Source: Pseudomonas fluorescens (lineage in GTDB: Bacteria > Pseudomonadota > Gammaproteobacteria > Pseudomonadales > Pseudomonadaceae). Taken from it: 64,000 nt of DNA. A model generated the notes under the pieces. It was not told the origin of the DNA, ran no database searches, and was given only the letters and a program-made list of their open reading frames with translations. A program made the position numbers and the translations under genes. Where the stretch lies: contig NZ_CABVIR010000002.1 of the NCBI RefSeq assembly GCF_902498065.1, positions 62,001 through 126,000 of the forward strand. The letters run 5' to 3'. Every line of letters begins with the position of its first letter. The stretch's first letter is position 1. Shown here piece by piece: positions 28,928-38,866 of the stretch.

Positions 28928-29737
28928 TTACTTCCCGCCACTCCCCGCCACGCTCTCACCGCCACGGGTCAGGTAATAGGCGCCGAGAATCGGCAACATG
29001 GTCACCATCATCACCAGCATCGCGACGACGTTGGTCACCGGCACGTCCCGTGGGCGGCTGAGCTGGTTGAGCAGCCACAGCGGCAGGGTGCGTTCATGGC
29101 CGGCGGTGAAGGTGGTGACGATGATTTCGTCGAATGACAGCGCGAAAGCGAGCATGCCGCCAGCGAGCAACGCCGAGCCGAGATTCGGCAAGACGATGTA
29201 GCGGAAGGTCTGCCAGCCGTCGGCGCCGAGGTCCATCGAGGCTTCGATCAAACTGTGCGACGTTCGGCGCAACCGGGCGATGACGTTGTTGTAGACGATC
29301 ACCACGCAGAAGGTCGCGTGGCCGACGATGATGGTGAACATCCCCGGCTCGATGCCCAGCGTCTTGAACGTCGCCAGCAGCGCGATCCCGGTGATGATCC
29401 CCGGCAAGGCAATCGGCAAAATCAGCATCAGCGAGATGCCCTGCTTGCCGAAGAAATCCCGCCGGTACAACGCTGCCGATGCCAGCGTGCCGAGCACCAT
29501 CGCAATCAGCGTCGCGACGGAGGCGATCTGCAGCGACAGCTTGATCGCTTCCAGCACGTCCGGCCGCGAGAACGCCACGCCGATCCACTTCAGGGTGAAG
29601 CCCTTGGGCGGAAAGCTGAACGCTGCGTCTTCGGTGTTGAAGGCGTAGAGGAAGATGATCAGGATCGGGAAGTGCAGGAACACCAACCCGCCCCACGCGG
29701 CGATTTTCAAGCCGATTGATGCTTTCTCAGAGTGCAT
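28928..29737 (-). CDS. ydcV: polyamine-type ABC transporter permease (YdcV-like)
   Basis: A 269-residue inner-membrane permease with six helices and the EAA loop ([23 protein letters not shown]). It is the PotC/YdcV partner of the preceding permease. The start overlaps the ydcU stop by 11 bases. Together with YdcT, YdcU and YdcS it would form a putrescine/spermidine-class importer. Confidence 0.92.
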   Translation of the reverse strand: MHSEKASIGLKIAAWGGLVFLHFPILIIFLYAFNTEDAAFSFPPKGFTLKWIGVAFSRPDVLEAIKLSLQIASVATLIAMVLGTLASAALYRRDFFGKQGISLMLILPIALPGIITGIALLATFKTLGIEPGMFTIIVGHATFCVVIVYNNVIARLRRTSHSLIEASMDLGADGWQTFRYIVLPNLGSALLAGGMLAFALSFDEIIVTTFTAGHERTLPLWLLNQLSRPRDVPVTNVVAMLVMMVTMLPILGAYYLTRGGESVAGSGGK

Positions 29738-30674
29738 CGAAGGCCCCCAGTCGTTTGACGATGGTCAGGTAAATGGCGATCAGCACAATCGGCACCAGCG
29801 TGAAGGCTGCAGCCATCGGCATGTTGCCGATCGCGCCTTGCTGGGCGTACACCATGCTGCCGACGAAGTACCCCGGCGGGCCCACCAGTTGCGGCACGAT
29901 GAAGTCGCCCAGGGTCAGCGAAAACGTGAAGATCGAACCGGCGGCGATGCCCGGGATCGACAGCGGCAGAATCACCTGCATGAAGGTCTGGCGCGGCTTG
30001 GCACCCAGGTCGGCGGAGGCTTGCAGCAGTGAGGGCGGCAAACGCTCCAGCGACGCCTGAATCGGCAGGATCATGAACGGCAGCCAGATGTAGACGAACA
30101 CCATGAAGCGGCCCAGGTGCGAGGTCGACAAGGTACTGCCACCCACACCCGGAATGCCCAGCACGAACTGCAAGACCGGCTCCAGCCCAAGGTGTTGAAC
30201 GAACCACTGCGCCACGCCGCCCTTGGCCAGCAGCAAGGTCCAGGCATAGGCCTTGACGATGTAACTGGCCCACATCGGCATCATCACCGCGATGTAGAAA
30301 AACGCCTTGGTTTTGCCCGTGGTGTAGCGCGCCATGTAGTAGGCAATCGGGAACGCGACGATGGCGCTGGCGATCGACACCACGACCGCCATGCTCAGGG
30401 TGCGCAAAATGATGTCGAAGTTCGACGGCTGGAACAGCGCGGCGAAGTTGGCCAGGGTCAGGTCCGGCGTGACCGCCATGGTGAAGTCGTCGAAGGTGTA
30501 AAAGCCTTGCCACAGCAGCGCCAGCAGCGAACCGAGGTAGATCGCGCCGAACCACAGCAGCGGCGGCACCAGCAGCAACGACAGGTAAAAATTCGGCCGG
30601 CGATACAGCAGGTTGGAAAACCTGCGCAACGGCGAGCCGCTGGCCGGGGTTTGAGGGAGAGCCACGCTGGTCAT
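29727..30674 (-). CDS. ydcU: polyamine-type ABC transporter permease (YdcU-like)
   Basis: A 315-residue permease with six helices and the EAA loop ([23 protein letters not shown]). ATG at 30674 sits just after the ydcT stop; the in-frame start at 30692 lies inside ydcT and is rejected. PotB/YdcU type. Confidence 0.92.
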   Translation of the reverse strand: MTSVALPQTPASGSPLRRFSNLLYRRPNFYLSLLLVPPLLWFGAIYLGSLLALLWQGFYTFDDFTMAVTPDLTLANFAALFQPSNFDIILRTLSMAVVVSIASAIVAFPIAYYMARYTTGKTKAFFYIAVMMPMWASYIVKAYAWTLLLAKGGVAQWFVQHLGLEPVLQFVLGIPGVGGSTLSTSHLGRFMVFVYIWLPFMILPIQASLERLPPSLLQASADLGAKPRQTFMQVILPLSIPGIAAGSIFTFSLTLGDFIVPQLVGPPGYFVGSMVYAQQGAIGNMPMAAAFTLVPIVLIAIYLTIVKRLGAFDAL

Positions 30675-30675
30675 C

Positions 30676-31713
30676 TCACACCCCGCCGACAACGGTGTCG
30701 TGCAGCGGGATCATCGCTTCCCGCGCCCAGCGTGCGCTGATGCGTTGCCCGGTCTGATGCTGCGCGCTGACGTCCAGCCACTGGTTGTTGGCCTGGCTGA
30801 TGTTCAGGGTCTGGCCGTTTTCCAGTTTCAGTTCATAGCGGGTGGCGCTGCCCTGGTACTGAATGTCGTGGAGCAAACCGCTGACTTCGATTTCGTGACT
30901 GGCCAGCGGGCCTTCGGCGAAACGCACGTGTTCCGGGCGGATCGAAAACGGCTGCGGATTACCGCTCAGTTGCTGCGCCAGATCGCCGCGAATCACGTTG
31001 GAGGTGCCGACGAATTCCGCGACAAAGGTGGTCGCCGGTTTCATGTAGAGGTTGCGCGGCGTATCGACCTGCTCAATGCGGCCCTTGTTGAACACGGCCA
31101 CACGGTCAGACATCGACAGCGCTTCGGTCTGATCGTGGGTGACGAAGATGAAGGTGATGCCGAGCTGGCGTTGCAGCTTCTTCAACTCGCTCTGCATTTG
31201 TTCGCGCAGCTTCAAATCGAGGGCGCCGAGGGGCTCGTCGAGTAGCAGCACCCGAGGGCGATTGACCAGTGCGCGAGCCAGGGCCACACGCTGGCGCTGA
31301 CCGCCGGAGAGTTGCACCGGTTTGCGCGCGCCGTAACCGCCGAGGGCGACCATGCCGAGGGCTTCCTCGGCGCGTTGGCGACGTTCTGTTTTGCCGACGC
31401 CTTTGACTTTCAAACCGTAGGCGACGTTGTCGAGCACGTTCATGTGCGGGAACAGCGCGTAGTCCTGAAACACCGTGTTGACGTCACGCTCATACGGCGG
31501 AAGCCCGGCGGCTTCGTGGCCGTGAATCCGGATGGAGCCTGCGCTCGGTTGTTCAAAACCGGCGATCAGGCGCAAACACGTGGTTTTGCCCGAGCCGGAA
31601 GGGCCCAGCATGGAGAAGAACTCGCCGTCCTGGATGTCGATGGAAACCCGGTCTACGGCTTTCACTTCGCCGAATAGACGGGAAACGTTGGTGAACTGGA
31701 CTGCAAGCGTCAT
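30676..31713 (-). CDS. ydcT: polyamine-type ABC transporter ATP-binding protein (YdcT-like)
   Basis: 345 residues. Walker A GPSGSGKTT (about 37-45), ABC signature LSGGQRQRVALARAL, Walker B VLLLDEPLGALD, H-loop FVTHDQTEAL, and a C-terminal TOBE domain (about 265-340) as in PotA. GGAG lies 9 bases before the ATG. A REPIN separates it from ydcS upstream. Confidence 0.94.
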   Translation of the reverse strand: MTLAVQFTNVSRLFGEVKAVDRVSIDIQDGEFFSMLGPSGSGKTTCLRLIAGFEQPSAGSIRIHGHEAAGLPPYERDVNTVFQDYALFPHMNVLDNVAYGLKVKGVGKTERRQRAEEALGMVALGGYGARKPVQLSGGQRQRVALARALVNRPRVLLLDEPLGALDLKLREQMQSELKKLQRQLGITFIFVTHDQTEALSMSDRVAVFNKGRIEQVDTPRNLYMKPATTFVAEFVGTSNVIRGDLAQQLSGNPQPFSIRPEHVRFAEGPLASHEIEVSGLLHDIQYQGSATRYELKLENGQTLNISQANNQWLDVSAQHQTGQRISARWAREAMIPLHDTVVGGV

Positions 31714-31746
31714 GGTGCGGAACTCCGGGAATCTGAATCTTTAAAA

Positions 31747-31813
31747 GCATCGCGAGCAGGCTCGCTCCCACATTGGAATGCGTTCACTTGTGGGAGCGAG
31801 CCTGCTCGCGAAG
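31747..31813. repeat. compact REPIN between ydcS and ydcT
   Basis: Inverted arms ATCGCGAGCAGGCTCGCTCC and GTGGGAGCGAGCCTGCTCGC with only about 20 bp between them. It begins a few bases after the ydcS stop. Confidence 0.92.
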
Positions 31814-31818
31814 AGGGC

Positions 31819-32970
31819 TTAACGGCCGCCCATGATCGCGATGTAGTCCTGGGTCCAGCGGCTGTACGGCACGAACTTGCCACCTTCAGCCTGTGGGGTT
31901 TTCCAGAAGGCGATCTTGTCGAACTGGTCGAAACCGTTGGTTTTGCAGCCTTCGGCGCCAAGCAATTCGCTCTCCTTGCACCCCGCTGGAACCGACGGCA
32001 ACGAACCGAACCAGGCGGCCAGGTCACCCTGGACTTTCGGTTGCAGCGAATGGTCCATCCACTTGTAGGCACAGTTCGGGTGCTTGGCGTCGGCGTGCAG
32101 CATGGTGGTGTCGGCCCAACCCGTTGCACCTTCTTTCGGAATGACCGACGCCACTGGCTGCTTGTCCGCCACCAGCCCGTTGACCATGTAGCCCCAGGTG
32201 CTGGACGCCACGACGCCTTCGTTCTTGACGTCACTCATCTGCACGGTCGCGTCATGCCAGTAGCGGTGGATCAACGGCTGCTGTTTACGCAGCAGATCCA
32301 GCGCGGCTTTGTATTGTTCTTCGTTGAGCTGGTACGGGTCCTTGATCCCCAGTTCCGGACGCTTCGACTTGAGATAGAGCGCCGCATCGGCGATGTAGAT
32401 CGGACCGTCGTAGGCCTGGACCCGGCCCTTGTTGGACTTGCCGTCCGGCAGGTTCTGCTCCTCGAACACCACCCCCCAGCTGTCCGGGGCAGTCTTGAAG
32501 ACGTTGGTGTTGTACATCAGCACGTTTGGCCCCCACTGATACGGAGTGCCAAAGGTTTGTTTGTTGACGACGTACCACGGGCCATCCTTCAGACGCGGGT
32601 CGATATTCTTCCAGTTCGGAATCAACGCCGTGTTGATCGGCTGCACGCGCTTGCCGACGATCAACCGCAGCGACGCATCGCCCGACGCGGTCACCAGGTC
32701 GTAACCGCCCTTGGACATCAGGCTGACCATCTCATCGGAAGTGGCCGCCGTTTTGACGTTCACCTTGCAGCCGGTTTCCTTCTCGAAACCGGTTACCCAG
32801 TCGTAGGCCTTGTCGCTTTCGCCACGTTCGATGTAGCCGGGCCAGGCGACGATATCCAGCTGACCTTCGCCGGCACCGACGGCTTTCAGCGGTTCGGCGG
32901 CCTGGATACTGGCACTGGCCAGCAACGCCGTGGTGATTGCACTGAGCAGTGCGGTCTTGTGCACGAACAT
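31819..32970 (-). CDS. ydcS: polyamine-type ABC transporter substrate-binding protein (YdcS-like)
   Basis: 383 residues with a Sec signal peptide (LLSAITTALLASASIQA, cleaved about residue 24). The mature protein closely resembles E. coli YdcS (from memory), e.g. DIVAWPGYIERGESDKAYDW and the C-terminal FVPYSRWTQDYIAIMGGR. YdcS is the binding protein of the ydcSTUV-patD system and was also reported to have polyhydroxybutyrate synthase activity. AGAGGG precedes the ATG. First gene of the transporter set. Confidence 0.93.
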   Translation of the reverse strand: MFVHKTALLSAITTALLASASIQAAEPLKAVGAGEGQLDIVAWPGYIERGESDKAYDWVTGFEKETGCKVNVKTAATSDEMVSLMSKGGYDLVTASGDASLRLIVGKRVQPINTALIPNWKNIDPRLKDGPWYVVNKQTFGTPYQWGPNVLMYNTNVFKTAPDSWGVVFEEQNLPDGKSNKGRVQAYDGPIYIADAALYLKSKRPELGIKDPYQLNEEQYKAALDLLRKQQPLIHRYWHDATVQMSDVKNEGVVASSTWGYMVNGLVADKQPVASVIPKEGATGWADTTMLHADAKHPNCAYKWMDHSLQPKVQGDLAAWFGSLPSVPAGCKESELLGAEGCKTNGFDQFDKIAFWKTPQAEGGKFVPYSRWTQDYIAIMGGR

Positions 32971-33052
32971 GGGAATTCCCTCTTCTTTAATTATGGTCGG
33001 GGCAGTTGTGAACGTGGTGAAGCGTGCCGTTGGCGGCTTGTTATTAGCGTAG

Positions 33053-34540
33053 TCAGAGATGCTGTCCGTGGCGCGCCATGATGTGCCGCACCACGCTGTA
33101 GTCCTGAAGCGAATCGCTGGACAGGTCTTTGCCGTAGCCCGAGCGTTTCAGGCCGCCGTGGGGCATTTCGCTGACCAGCATGAAATGGCTGTTGATCCAG
33201 GTGCAGCCGTACTGCAGGCGCGCGGCGACTTGCATGGCTTTGTCGAGGTTCTGGGTCCAGACCGAAGACGCGAGGCCGTATTCCGAATCGTTGGCCCAGT
33301 CCACTGCTTGCTCGAGCCCGTCGAAGCGGGTCACGGTGACCACCGGCCCGAACACTTCGCGCTGGACGATTTCATCGCTCTGTTTGCAACCGGCCAGCAG
33401 GGTCGGCTGGTAATAGAAGCCGGCGCCGGAATGCACGGCCGCGCCGGTCACGCGCTCGATGTGCGGCTGGCCGAGGGCGCGTTCGACGAAACTGGCCACG
33501 CGGTCGCGCTGGCGGGTACTGATCAAGGGTCCAATTTCATTGTCGGCATCGCGTTTGCCGGCGAAGCGCAGGCTGCTGACCGCCGCGCCGAGTTCGGCCA
33601 CCAGTCGGTCATGAATCCCGGCCTGTGCATAAATCCGGCAGGCGGCGGTGCAGTCCTGGCCGGCGTTGTAGTAACCGTACGTGCGCACGCCGTCGACCAC
33701 GGCCTGAATGTCTGCATCGTTGCAGACAATCACCGGCGCCTTGCCGCCGAGTTCGAGGTGCGTACGCTTGAGGGTTTTTGCGGCGGCTTGCAGGATTTTT
33801 TGCCCGGTGACGATATCGCCGGTCAGCGACACCATGCGGATTTTCGGGTGACTGACCAAGTGGCTGCCCACGCCTTCACCGCCACCACAAATGATGTTGA
33901 TCACGCCGCGCGGCAGGATCTCGGCCAGCGCTGGCGCCAGGGCCAGAATCGACAGCGGCGTGTGCTCGGACGGTTTGAACACCAGCGTATTGCCGGCGGC
34001 GAGGGCCGGGGCGATTTTCCACGCGGCCATCATGATCGGGTAGTTCCACGGCGCGATGGACGCTACAACCCCAATAGGATCGCGGCGCACCATGCTGGTG
34101 TAACCGGGCAGGTATTCGCCGCTGAGCTGGCCGGTCTGGCAGCGCACGGCACCGGCGAAGAAGCGGAATACATCGACCGTCGCGCTCAAGTCATCCTGTC
34201 GGGCCAGGTGCAAGGGTTTTCCGCAGTTCAGGGATTCGAGGCGGGCGAGCAGGTCGGCTTGTTTTTCGATGGCGTTGGCAATGTCCAACAGCAGGTTCGA
34301 GCGCTGCTGCGGCGTGGTCCGCGACCAACCGGCGAACGCACGATGGGCAGCCAGGATCGCGGCTTCGACTTGCTCGGTGCTGGCTTCGGCGATGTGCGTC
34401 AGCACCTCGCCCGTGGCCGGATTGAGGATCGGTTCGACAAAACCCTGACCTGCGACCAGTTCGCCATCGATCAACAACGCGGTGAACAACGGGGTCTGCG
34501 CGCCAGCCATTTTTCGGGTTCTCTTTTCTTGTGTGGCCAT
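33053..34540 (-). CDS. second gamma-aminobutyraldehyde dehydrogenase-like enzyme
   Basis: 495 residues, clearly a paralogue of the PatD encoded at 27339-28763 (same C-terminal [20 protein letters not shown] pattern). Catalytic C297 (GQDCTAACR) and base E263 (LELGGKAP) are present. The coenzyme motif reads SLTGDIVTG where most ALDHs have a Ser after the Gly. ATG at 34540 has GGGAG at 5 bases; alternatives are 34510 and 34612. Substrate probably an omega-amino aldehyde, not proven. Confidence 0.88.
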   Translation of the reverse strand: MATQEKRTRKMAGAQTPLFTALLIDGELVAGQGFVEPILNPATGEVLTHIAEASTEQVEAAILAAHRAFAGWSRTTPQQRSNLLLDIANAIEKQADLLARLESLNCGKPLHLARQDDLSATVDVFRFFAGAVRCQTGQLSGEYLPGYTSMVRRDPIGVVASIAPWNYPIMMAAWKIAPALAAGNTLVFKPSEHTPLSILALAPALAEILPRGVINIICGGGEGVGSHLVSHPKIRMVSLTGDIVTGQKILQAAAKTLKRTHLELGGKAPVIVCNDADIQAVVDGVRTYGYYNAGQDCTAACRIYAQAGIHDRLVAELGAAVSSLRFAGKRDADNEIGPLISTRQRDRVASFVERALGQPHIERVTGAAVHSGAGFYYQPTLLAGCKQSDEIVQREVFGPVVTVTRFDGLEQAVDWANDSEYGLASSVWTQNLDKAMQVAARLQYGCTWINSHFMLVSEMPHGGLKRSGYGKDLSSDSLQDYSVVRHIMARHGQHL

Positions 34541-34639
34541 GCTGCTCCCAGTGACTGGGGCCGGCCGTCTTATAGATGAACCAAGACTAGTGCCCGAACC
34601 CGAGGTCGACAAATACTAAATACTGAAGGTGGCGTTCGA

Positions 34640-35554
34640 TTAAATAGATGGCTTGCGTCCGCCGTGGGGTTGTTCGCGAGCGACGGTCAGGAACGGGTCG
34701 ACCAGCGCCGGGCGTGCCGTGCCCCGGCGCCATGCCAGGCCGACGTCGAGGGTCTGGCTCAGGTCGGCAATTGGCCGGGCTTCGATGATGTCGCCCTCCA
34801 ATGACCATGGGCGATAGGTCATGTCCGGCTGGATCGACACGCCCAGTCCGGCGGCCACCAGGCTTCGCACCGCCTCGGTCGAAGCGGTTCTGAGGGTGAT
34901 GCGCGGCTGAAGCGACGCCGCCGACCACATGCGCTGGGCGTTGCGGTCCATTTCATCGACGTTCAGTTGGATCAGCGGTTCACGGGCGACGTCGGCGAGG
35001 TTGATGCTGTCGTGTTCCAGCAGCGGATGCTGGGCCGGCAGCCATAACCGATGGGGCGAATGGGTCAGCACCTCCGTTTGCAGGGCGTGGCGATCTTCGA
35101 GGTTGGAGAGGATCAGCACGCCGACATCGATCTCGCCGCTGACCAGCAAATGCTCGATGTACGGCCTTTCGTCCTCCATCACGCGGATCTCGACGTTGGG
35201 GTAGGCGCGTTGAAAGCGGGTGAGCAAATCCGCGAGGTAGTAACCGGCGACGAGGCTGGTCACGCCAATGATCAATTGCCCGGCGACCTGGTCGGTGCTT
35301 TGTTGCAGGCTGCGTTTGGCGTTGTCCACGGTGGCCAGAATCAGGTGCGCCTGGCGTAGGAATTGATGCCCCTGGTGGGTCAGCGTCATGCCTTTGGCGT
35401 GGCGATTGAACAGTCCGACGCCGATTTCCTGCTCCAGTTGCTGGATGGCCAGGGTCAATGTCGATTGGGAAATAAACGCGGTTTGCGCGGCGGCGGAGAT
35501 CGAGCCGGTCTCGGCCACAGCGATAAAATGGCGGATTTGACGCAACGTCATCAT
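34640..35554 (-). CDS. LysR family transcriptional regulator
   Basis: 304 residues: N-terminal winged HTH (about 3-62, LRQIRHFIAVAETGSISAAA and SQSTLTLAIQQLEQEIG) and a LysR substrate-binding domain (about 90-295). It is the first gene of the minus-strand locus, 99 bp upstream of the second ALDH in the same direction, so it likely controls the polyamine/aldehyde genes. A TTATAGAT motif occurs in front of both its own start and the ALDH start. Confidence 0.9.
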   Translation of the reverse strand: MMTLRQIRHFIAVAETGSISAAAQTAFISQSTLTLAIQQLEQEIGVGLFNRHAKGMTLTHQGHQFLRQAHLILATVDNAKRSLQQSTDQVAGQLIIGVTSLVAGYYLADLLTRFQRAYPNVEIRVMEDERPYIEHLLVSGEIDVGVLILSNLEDRHALQTEVLTHSPHRLWLPAQHPLLEHDSINLADVAREPLIQLNVDEMDRNAQRMWSAASLQPRITLRTASTEAVRSLVAAGLGVSIQPDMTYRPWSLEGDIIEARPIADLSQTLDVGLAWRRGTARPALVDPFLTVAREQPHGGRKPSI

Positions 35555-35742
35555 GAAGAAGTACCCGGTGGGCGGTTTTTATAGATTCATTCGAGTGTAT
35601 ATCTTTTTAATCGATAGGCTTTTCGGCGTTGCCAGAGATGAGCAACATCTGGAAGCACTCTCGCCGGGAGGTGCTGGGCACTTTCGATCTAGGCTGGTGG
35701 CCTTAAGTGTCCGGTTAATCCCTTTCGTGGAGGCGGCAAAAA

Positions 35743-36465
35743 ATGAATACGCGTGGATTGCTCGATCAACTGCTCAAATCCGGCCAGGACCTGTTGCAGA
35801 ACAAGGCTGGTGGCGCGCAGAACAAGGCATCAAGTGGTGGATTGGGCGGATTGCTCAGCGGCAGCGGTGGTTCGGGCGGGCTCGGCAGCTTGCTTTCCGG
35901 CGCGGGCGGCGGCGCTCTGGCGGCGGGCGCCATGGGCCTGTTGATCGGAAACAAGAAGGTTCGTAAGGTCGGTGGCAAAGTTGCCATTTACGGTGGCCTC
36001 GCGGCGCTAGGCGTCATTGCCTACAAGGCCTACGGCAACTGGCAGGCGCAGCAGGGCACGGCGCCTCGGGGCGAACCGCAAACTGTGGACCGAGTTCCGG
36101 CCGCCCAGGTCGAGCAACACAGTCAGGCGATTCTCAAGGCGCTGGTGGCGGCAGCCAAGGCAGATGGTCATGTCGATGAGCGCGAACGCGCGTTGATCGA
36201 AGGCGAGTTCACCAAACTCGACAACGACCGGGAACTGCAACACTGGCTGCACGCCGAACTCAACAAGCCGCTTGATCCAACCGATGTGGCGCGTGCCGCC
36301 AGCACCCCGGAAATGGCCGCCGAGATGTACATCGCCAGCGTAATGCTGGTGGATGAAGAGAACTTCATGGAGAAGTCTTATCTGGATGAACTCGCCCGCC
36401 AGCTGAAGCTGGAACCGGGTCTGAAGGCCGAGCTGGAAAAGCAGGTGCGCCAGGCTGCCATGTAG
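35743..36465 (+). CDS. DUF533 / TerB-fold protein (YebE-like)
   Basis: 240 residues. A glycine/serine-rich N-terminal stretch (GGLGGLLSGSGGSGGLGSL, about 33-51), a hydrophobic segment (about 53-97), then a helical TerB-like C-terminal domain (about 115-238) with acidic clusters (KADGHVDERERALIEGEF). This is the DUF533 pattern of E. coli YebE. Envelope-stress genes in E. coli include yebE; the function is unknown. A ribosome binding site (GGAGG) lies before the ATG. Confidence 0.85.
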   Translation: MNTRGLLDQLLKSGQDLLQNKAGGAQNKASSGGLGGLLSGSGGSGGLGSLLSGAGGGALAAGAMGLLIGNKKVRKVGGKVAIYGGLAALGVIAYKAYGNWQAQQGTAPRGEPQTVDRVPAAQVEQHSQAILKALVAAAKADGHVDERERALIEGEFTKLDNDRELQHWLHAELNKPLDPTDVARAASTPEMAAEMYIASVMLVDEENFMEKSYLDELARQLKLEPGLKAELEKQVRQAAM

Positions 36466-36477
36466 GCTCAAAATCGC

Positions 36478-36567
36478 CATCGCGGGCAAGCCCGCACACA
36501 GGACCTGTGTCAGTCTTGGAACTCTGGAACGACACACTACCTGTGGGAGCGGCCTTGCCCGCGATGG
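36478..36567. repeat. REPIN, GCGGGC-type arms
   Basis: Inverted pair CATCGCGGGCAAGCCCGC and GTGGGAGCGGCCTTGCCCGC, about 45 bp apart, between the DUF533 gene and wspA. Confidence 0.88.
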
Positions 36568-36707
36568 CGTCGTCAGGCGCGCCACATCATTCAAAGCCAG
36601 TACGAACGTTTTTCCTCGAGATGAGAAGCGCCGCGCATCCGTCTTATAAATGAAACACCGCCCTCGGCTATACTCCCCAGCATTTGAAATAGCCCCGAGG
36701 ACTGACT

Positions 36708-38330
36708 GTGAAGAACTGGACGTTGCGCCAACGCATTTTGGCGAGCTTTGCGGTGATCATCGCTATCATGCTGCTGATGGTCGTCGTCTCGTATTCGCGG
36801 CTGTTGAAGATCGAATCCAGCGAAGCCAGCGTGCGTGATGACGCGTTGCCCGGTTTGTATTACAGCTCCATGGTGCGTAGCGCCTGGGTAGACACTTATC
36901 TGCAAACCCAGGAAATGCTCGGCTTGAAAGAAGGGCAGGGTTTTAGCGCTGAAGAGGCCGAAAAATTCAAAACCTTTCAAGCGCGCCTGCAAGAGCAGAT
37001 GACCAGATATCAGGAAACCGTGACGACCGAAGAAGACAAGGTCGAGTACGCCGTCTTTGAAAAGCTCCATGAGAACTACCACAAAGTCTTGGCCTCAGTG
37101 CTCGACCTGCACAAGCGTAATCAGGAGGTCGAAGCCATCAAGATGTTCAACGAGCAGCTGACCCCGGCCTGGACCGCAGGTCGCATGAAGCTCAATGACA
37201 TCATTCGCGAAAACAAAGCGGTGGCAGATGTCGATGTTGCGAACATCGATGACGCCGTGCTCACCGCAAAAACCATCATGGGCATTTCCCTGCTGGTGGC
37301 TATATTGGCCGCCGGCCTCTGCGGCTTGTTGCTGATGCGCGCGATCATGGCGCCGATGAACCGCATCGTGCAGATCCTCGAAATCATGCGCACCGGTGAT
37401 TTGAGCGGCCGCTTGAACCTGGAGCGCAAGGACGAATTCGGCGCCGTGGAAACCGGCTTCAACGACATGATGGCCGAGCTGACGTCGCTGGTGTCCCAGG
37501 CTCAGCGCTCGTCGGTTCAGGTCACGACTTCAGTCACCGAAATCGCGGCCACCTCCAAGCAACAACAAGCCACGGCCACTGAAACCGCCGCCACCACCAC
37601 GGAAATCGGCGCGACATCCCGTGAAATCGCCGCCACCTCGCGGGACCTGGTGCGGACAATGACCGAAGTCTCCACCGCCGCCGATCAGGCCTCGGTGCTG
37701 GCTGGCTCCGGGCAGCAAGGCCTGGCGCGCATGGAAGACACCATGCATTCGGTGATGGGTGCAGCCGATCTGGTCAACGCCAAACTGGCGATCCTCAACG
37801 AGAAGGCCGGCAACATCAATCAGGTGGTGGTGACCATCGTCAAGGTGGCGGACCAGACCAACCTGCTGTCCCTGAACGCTGCTATTGAAGCCGAGAAAGC
37901 CGGTGAATACGGCCGCGGCTTTGCCGTGGTCGCCACCGAAGTACGGCGTCTGGCGGACCAGACCGCCGTGGCCACTTACGACATCGAGCAGATGGTGCGC
38001 GAGATCCAGTCGGCGGTGTCGGCGGGGGTCATGGGCATGGACAAATTCTCCGAAGAAGTGCGCCGCGGCATGTCCGAGGTGCAGCAGGTCGGCGAGCAGC
38101 TGTCGCAGATTATCCATCAGGTTCAGGCACTGGCGCCGCGGGTGTTGATGGTCAACGAAGGCATGCAGGCCCAGGCCACCGGTGCCGAACAGATCAACCA
38201 CGCGCTGGTGCAGTTGGGCGATGCCAGCAGCCAGACTGTCGAGTCCCTGCGCCAGGCCAGTTTTGCCATCGACGAACTGAGCCAGGTGGCCGTCGGGCTG
38301 CGTAGCGGCGTTTCGCGATTCAAAGTCTGA
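36708..38330 (+). CDS. wspA: surface-sensing methyl-accepting chemotaxis protein WspA
   Basis: 540 residues. TM1 (about 9-29), 4-helix-bundle periplasmic domain (30-188), TM2 (189-210), HAMP (about 211-263), and an MCP signalling domain with the hairpin core ADQTNLLSLNAAIEAEKAGE. WspA senses surface contact and activates the WspE kinase, leading to c-di-GMP production. GTG start. A TATACT at 36669-36674 is a possible -10 box of the operon, with a weak -35. First of seven wsp genes. Confidence 0.95.
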   Translation: MKNWTLRQRILASFAVIIAIMLLMVVVSYSRLLKIESSEASVRDDALPGLYYSSMVRSAWVDTYLQTQEMLGLKEGQGFSAEEAEKFKTFQARLQEQMTRYQETVTTEEDKVEYAVFEKLHENYHKVLASVLDLHKRNQEVEAIKMFNEQLTPAWTAGRMKLNDIIRENKAVADVDVANIDDAVLTAKTIMGISLLVAILAAGLCGLLLMRAIMAPMNRIVQILEIMRTGDLSGRLNLERKDEFGAVETGFNDMMAELTSLVSQAQRSSVQVTTSVTEIAATSKQQQATATETAATTTEIGATSREIAATSRDLVRTMTEVSTAADQASVLAGSGQQGLARMEDTMHSVMGAADLVNAKLAILNEKAGNINQVVVTIVKVADQTNLLSLNAAIEAEKAGEYGRGFAVVATEVRRLADQTAVATYDIEQMVREIQSAVSAGVMGMDKFSEEVRRGMSEVQQVGEQLSQIIHQVQALAPRVLMVNEGMQAQATGAEQINHALVQLGDASSQTVESLRQASFAIDELSQVAVGLRSGVSRFKV

Positions 38331-38866
38331 TGGGCGAACTCACGGCCAAACGCGCCGCCGTGAAGCCGGCGATGCAGGCGTTGTTTCTGCTGTTTCGCAT
38401 CGGCAGCGAGCGCTATGCCCTGCAAGCGATCGAGGTGGCGGAAGTGCTGCCGCGTCTGCCGTTGAAGCCGATCCCCCGCGCGCCGGACTGGGTCGCCGGG
38501 GTGTTCGCCTATCGCGGCGCGGTGGTGCCCGTCATCGACCTCAGTGCGCTGACGTTCGGTTTACCGGCTCAGGCCCGCACCAGCACGCGCCTGGTACTGG
38601 TCAATTACCGTCCGGATGAAACCCATGAAGCGCAGTTGCTCGGGCTGATCCTGGAACAGGCGACCGACACGCTGCGCTGTAACCCGGCGGATTTTCAGCC
38701 TTATGGCCTCGACAATCGCCAGGCGCCTTACCTCGGACCTGTTCGTGAAGATGCGCAAGGATTGCTGCAATGGGTGCGTGTCGCCGACCTGCTGGATGAA
38801 CAGGTTCGCGCACTGCTGTTTCCGTCACCGCCACTGGATCCGGCGTTGCTTGAGGAGCGGCCATGA
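38330..38866 (+). CDS. wspB: CheW-like coupling protein WspB
   Basis: 178 residues with a CheW domain (about 17-165; FRIGSERYALQAIEVAEVLPR, VAGVFAYRGAVVPVIDLS). It should link WspA to WspE. Its ATG shares a base with the wspA stop (TGATG), indicating coupled translation. Confidence 0.94.
   Translation: MGELTAKRAAVKPAMQALFLLFRIGSERYALQAIEVAEVLPRLPLKPIPRAPDWVAGVFAYRGAVVPVIDLSALTFGLPAQARTSTRLVLVNYRPDETHEAQLLGLILEQATDTLRCNPADFQPYGLDNRQAPYLGPVREDAQGLLQWVRVADLLDEQVRALLFPSPPLDPALLEERP

Noticed and set aside
33059..34579. 506-residue plus-strand frame
   Set aside because: Antisense to the second aldehyde dehydrogenase.
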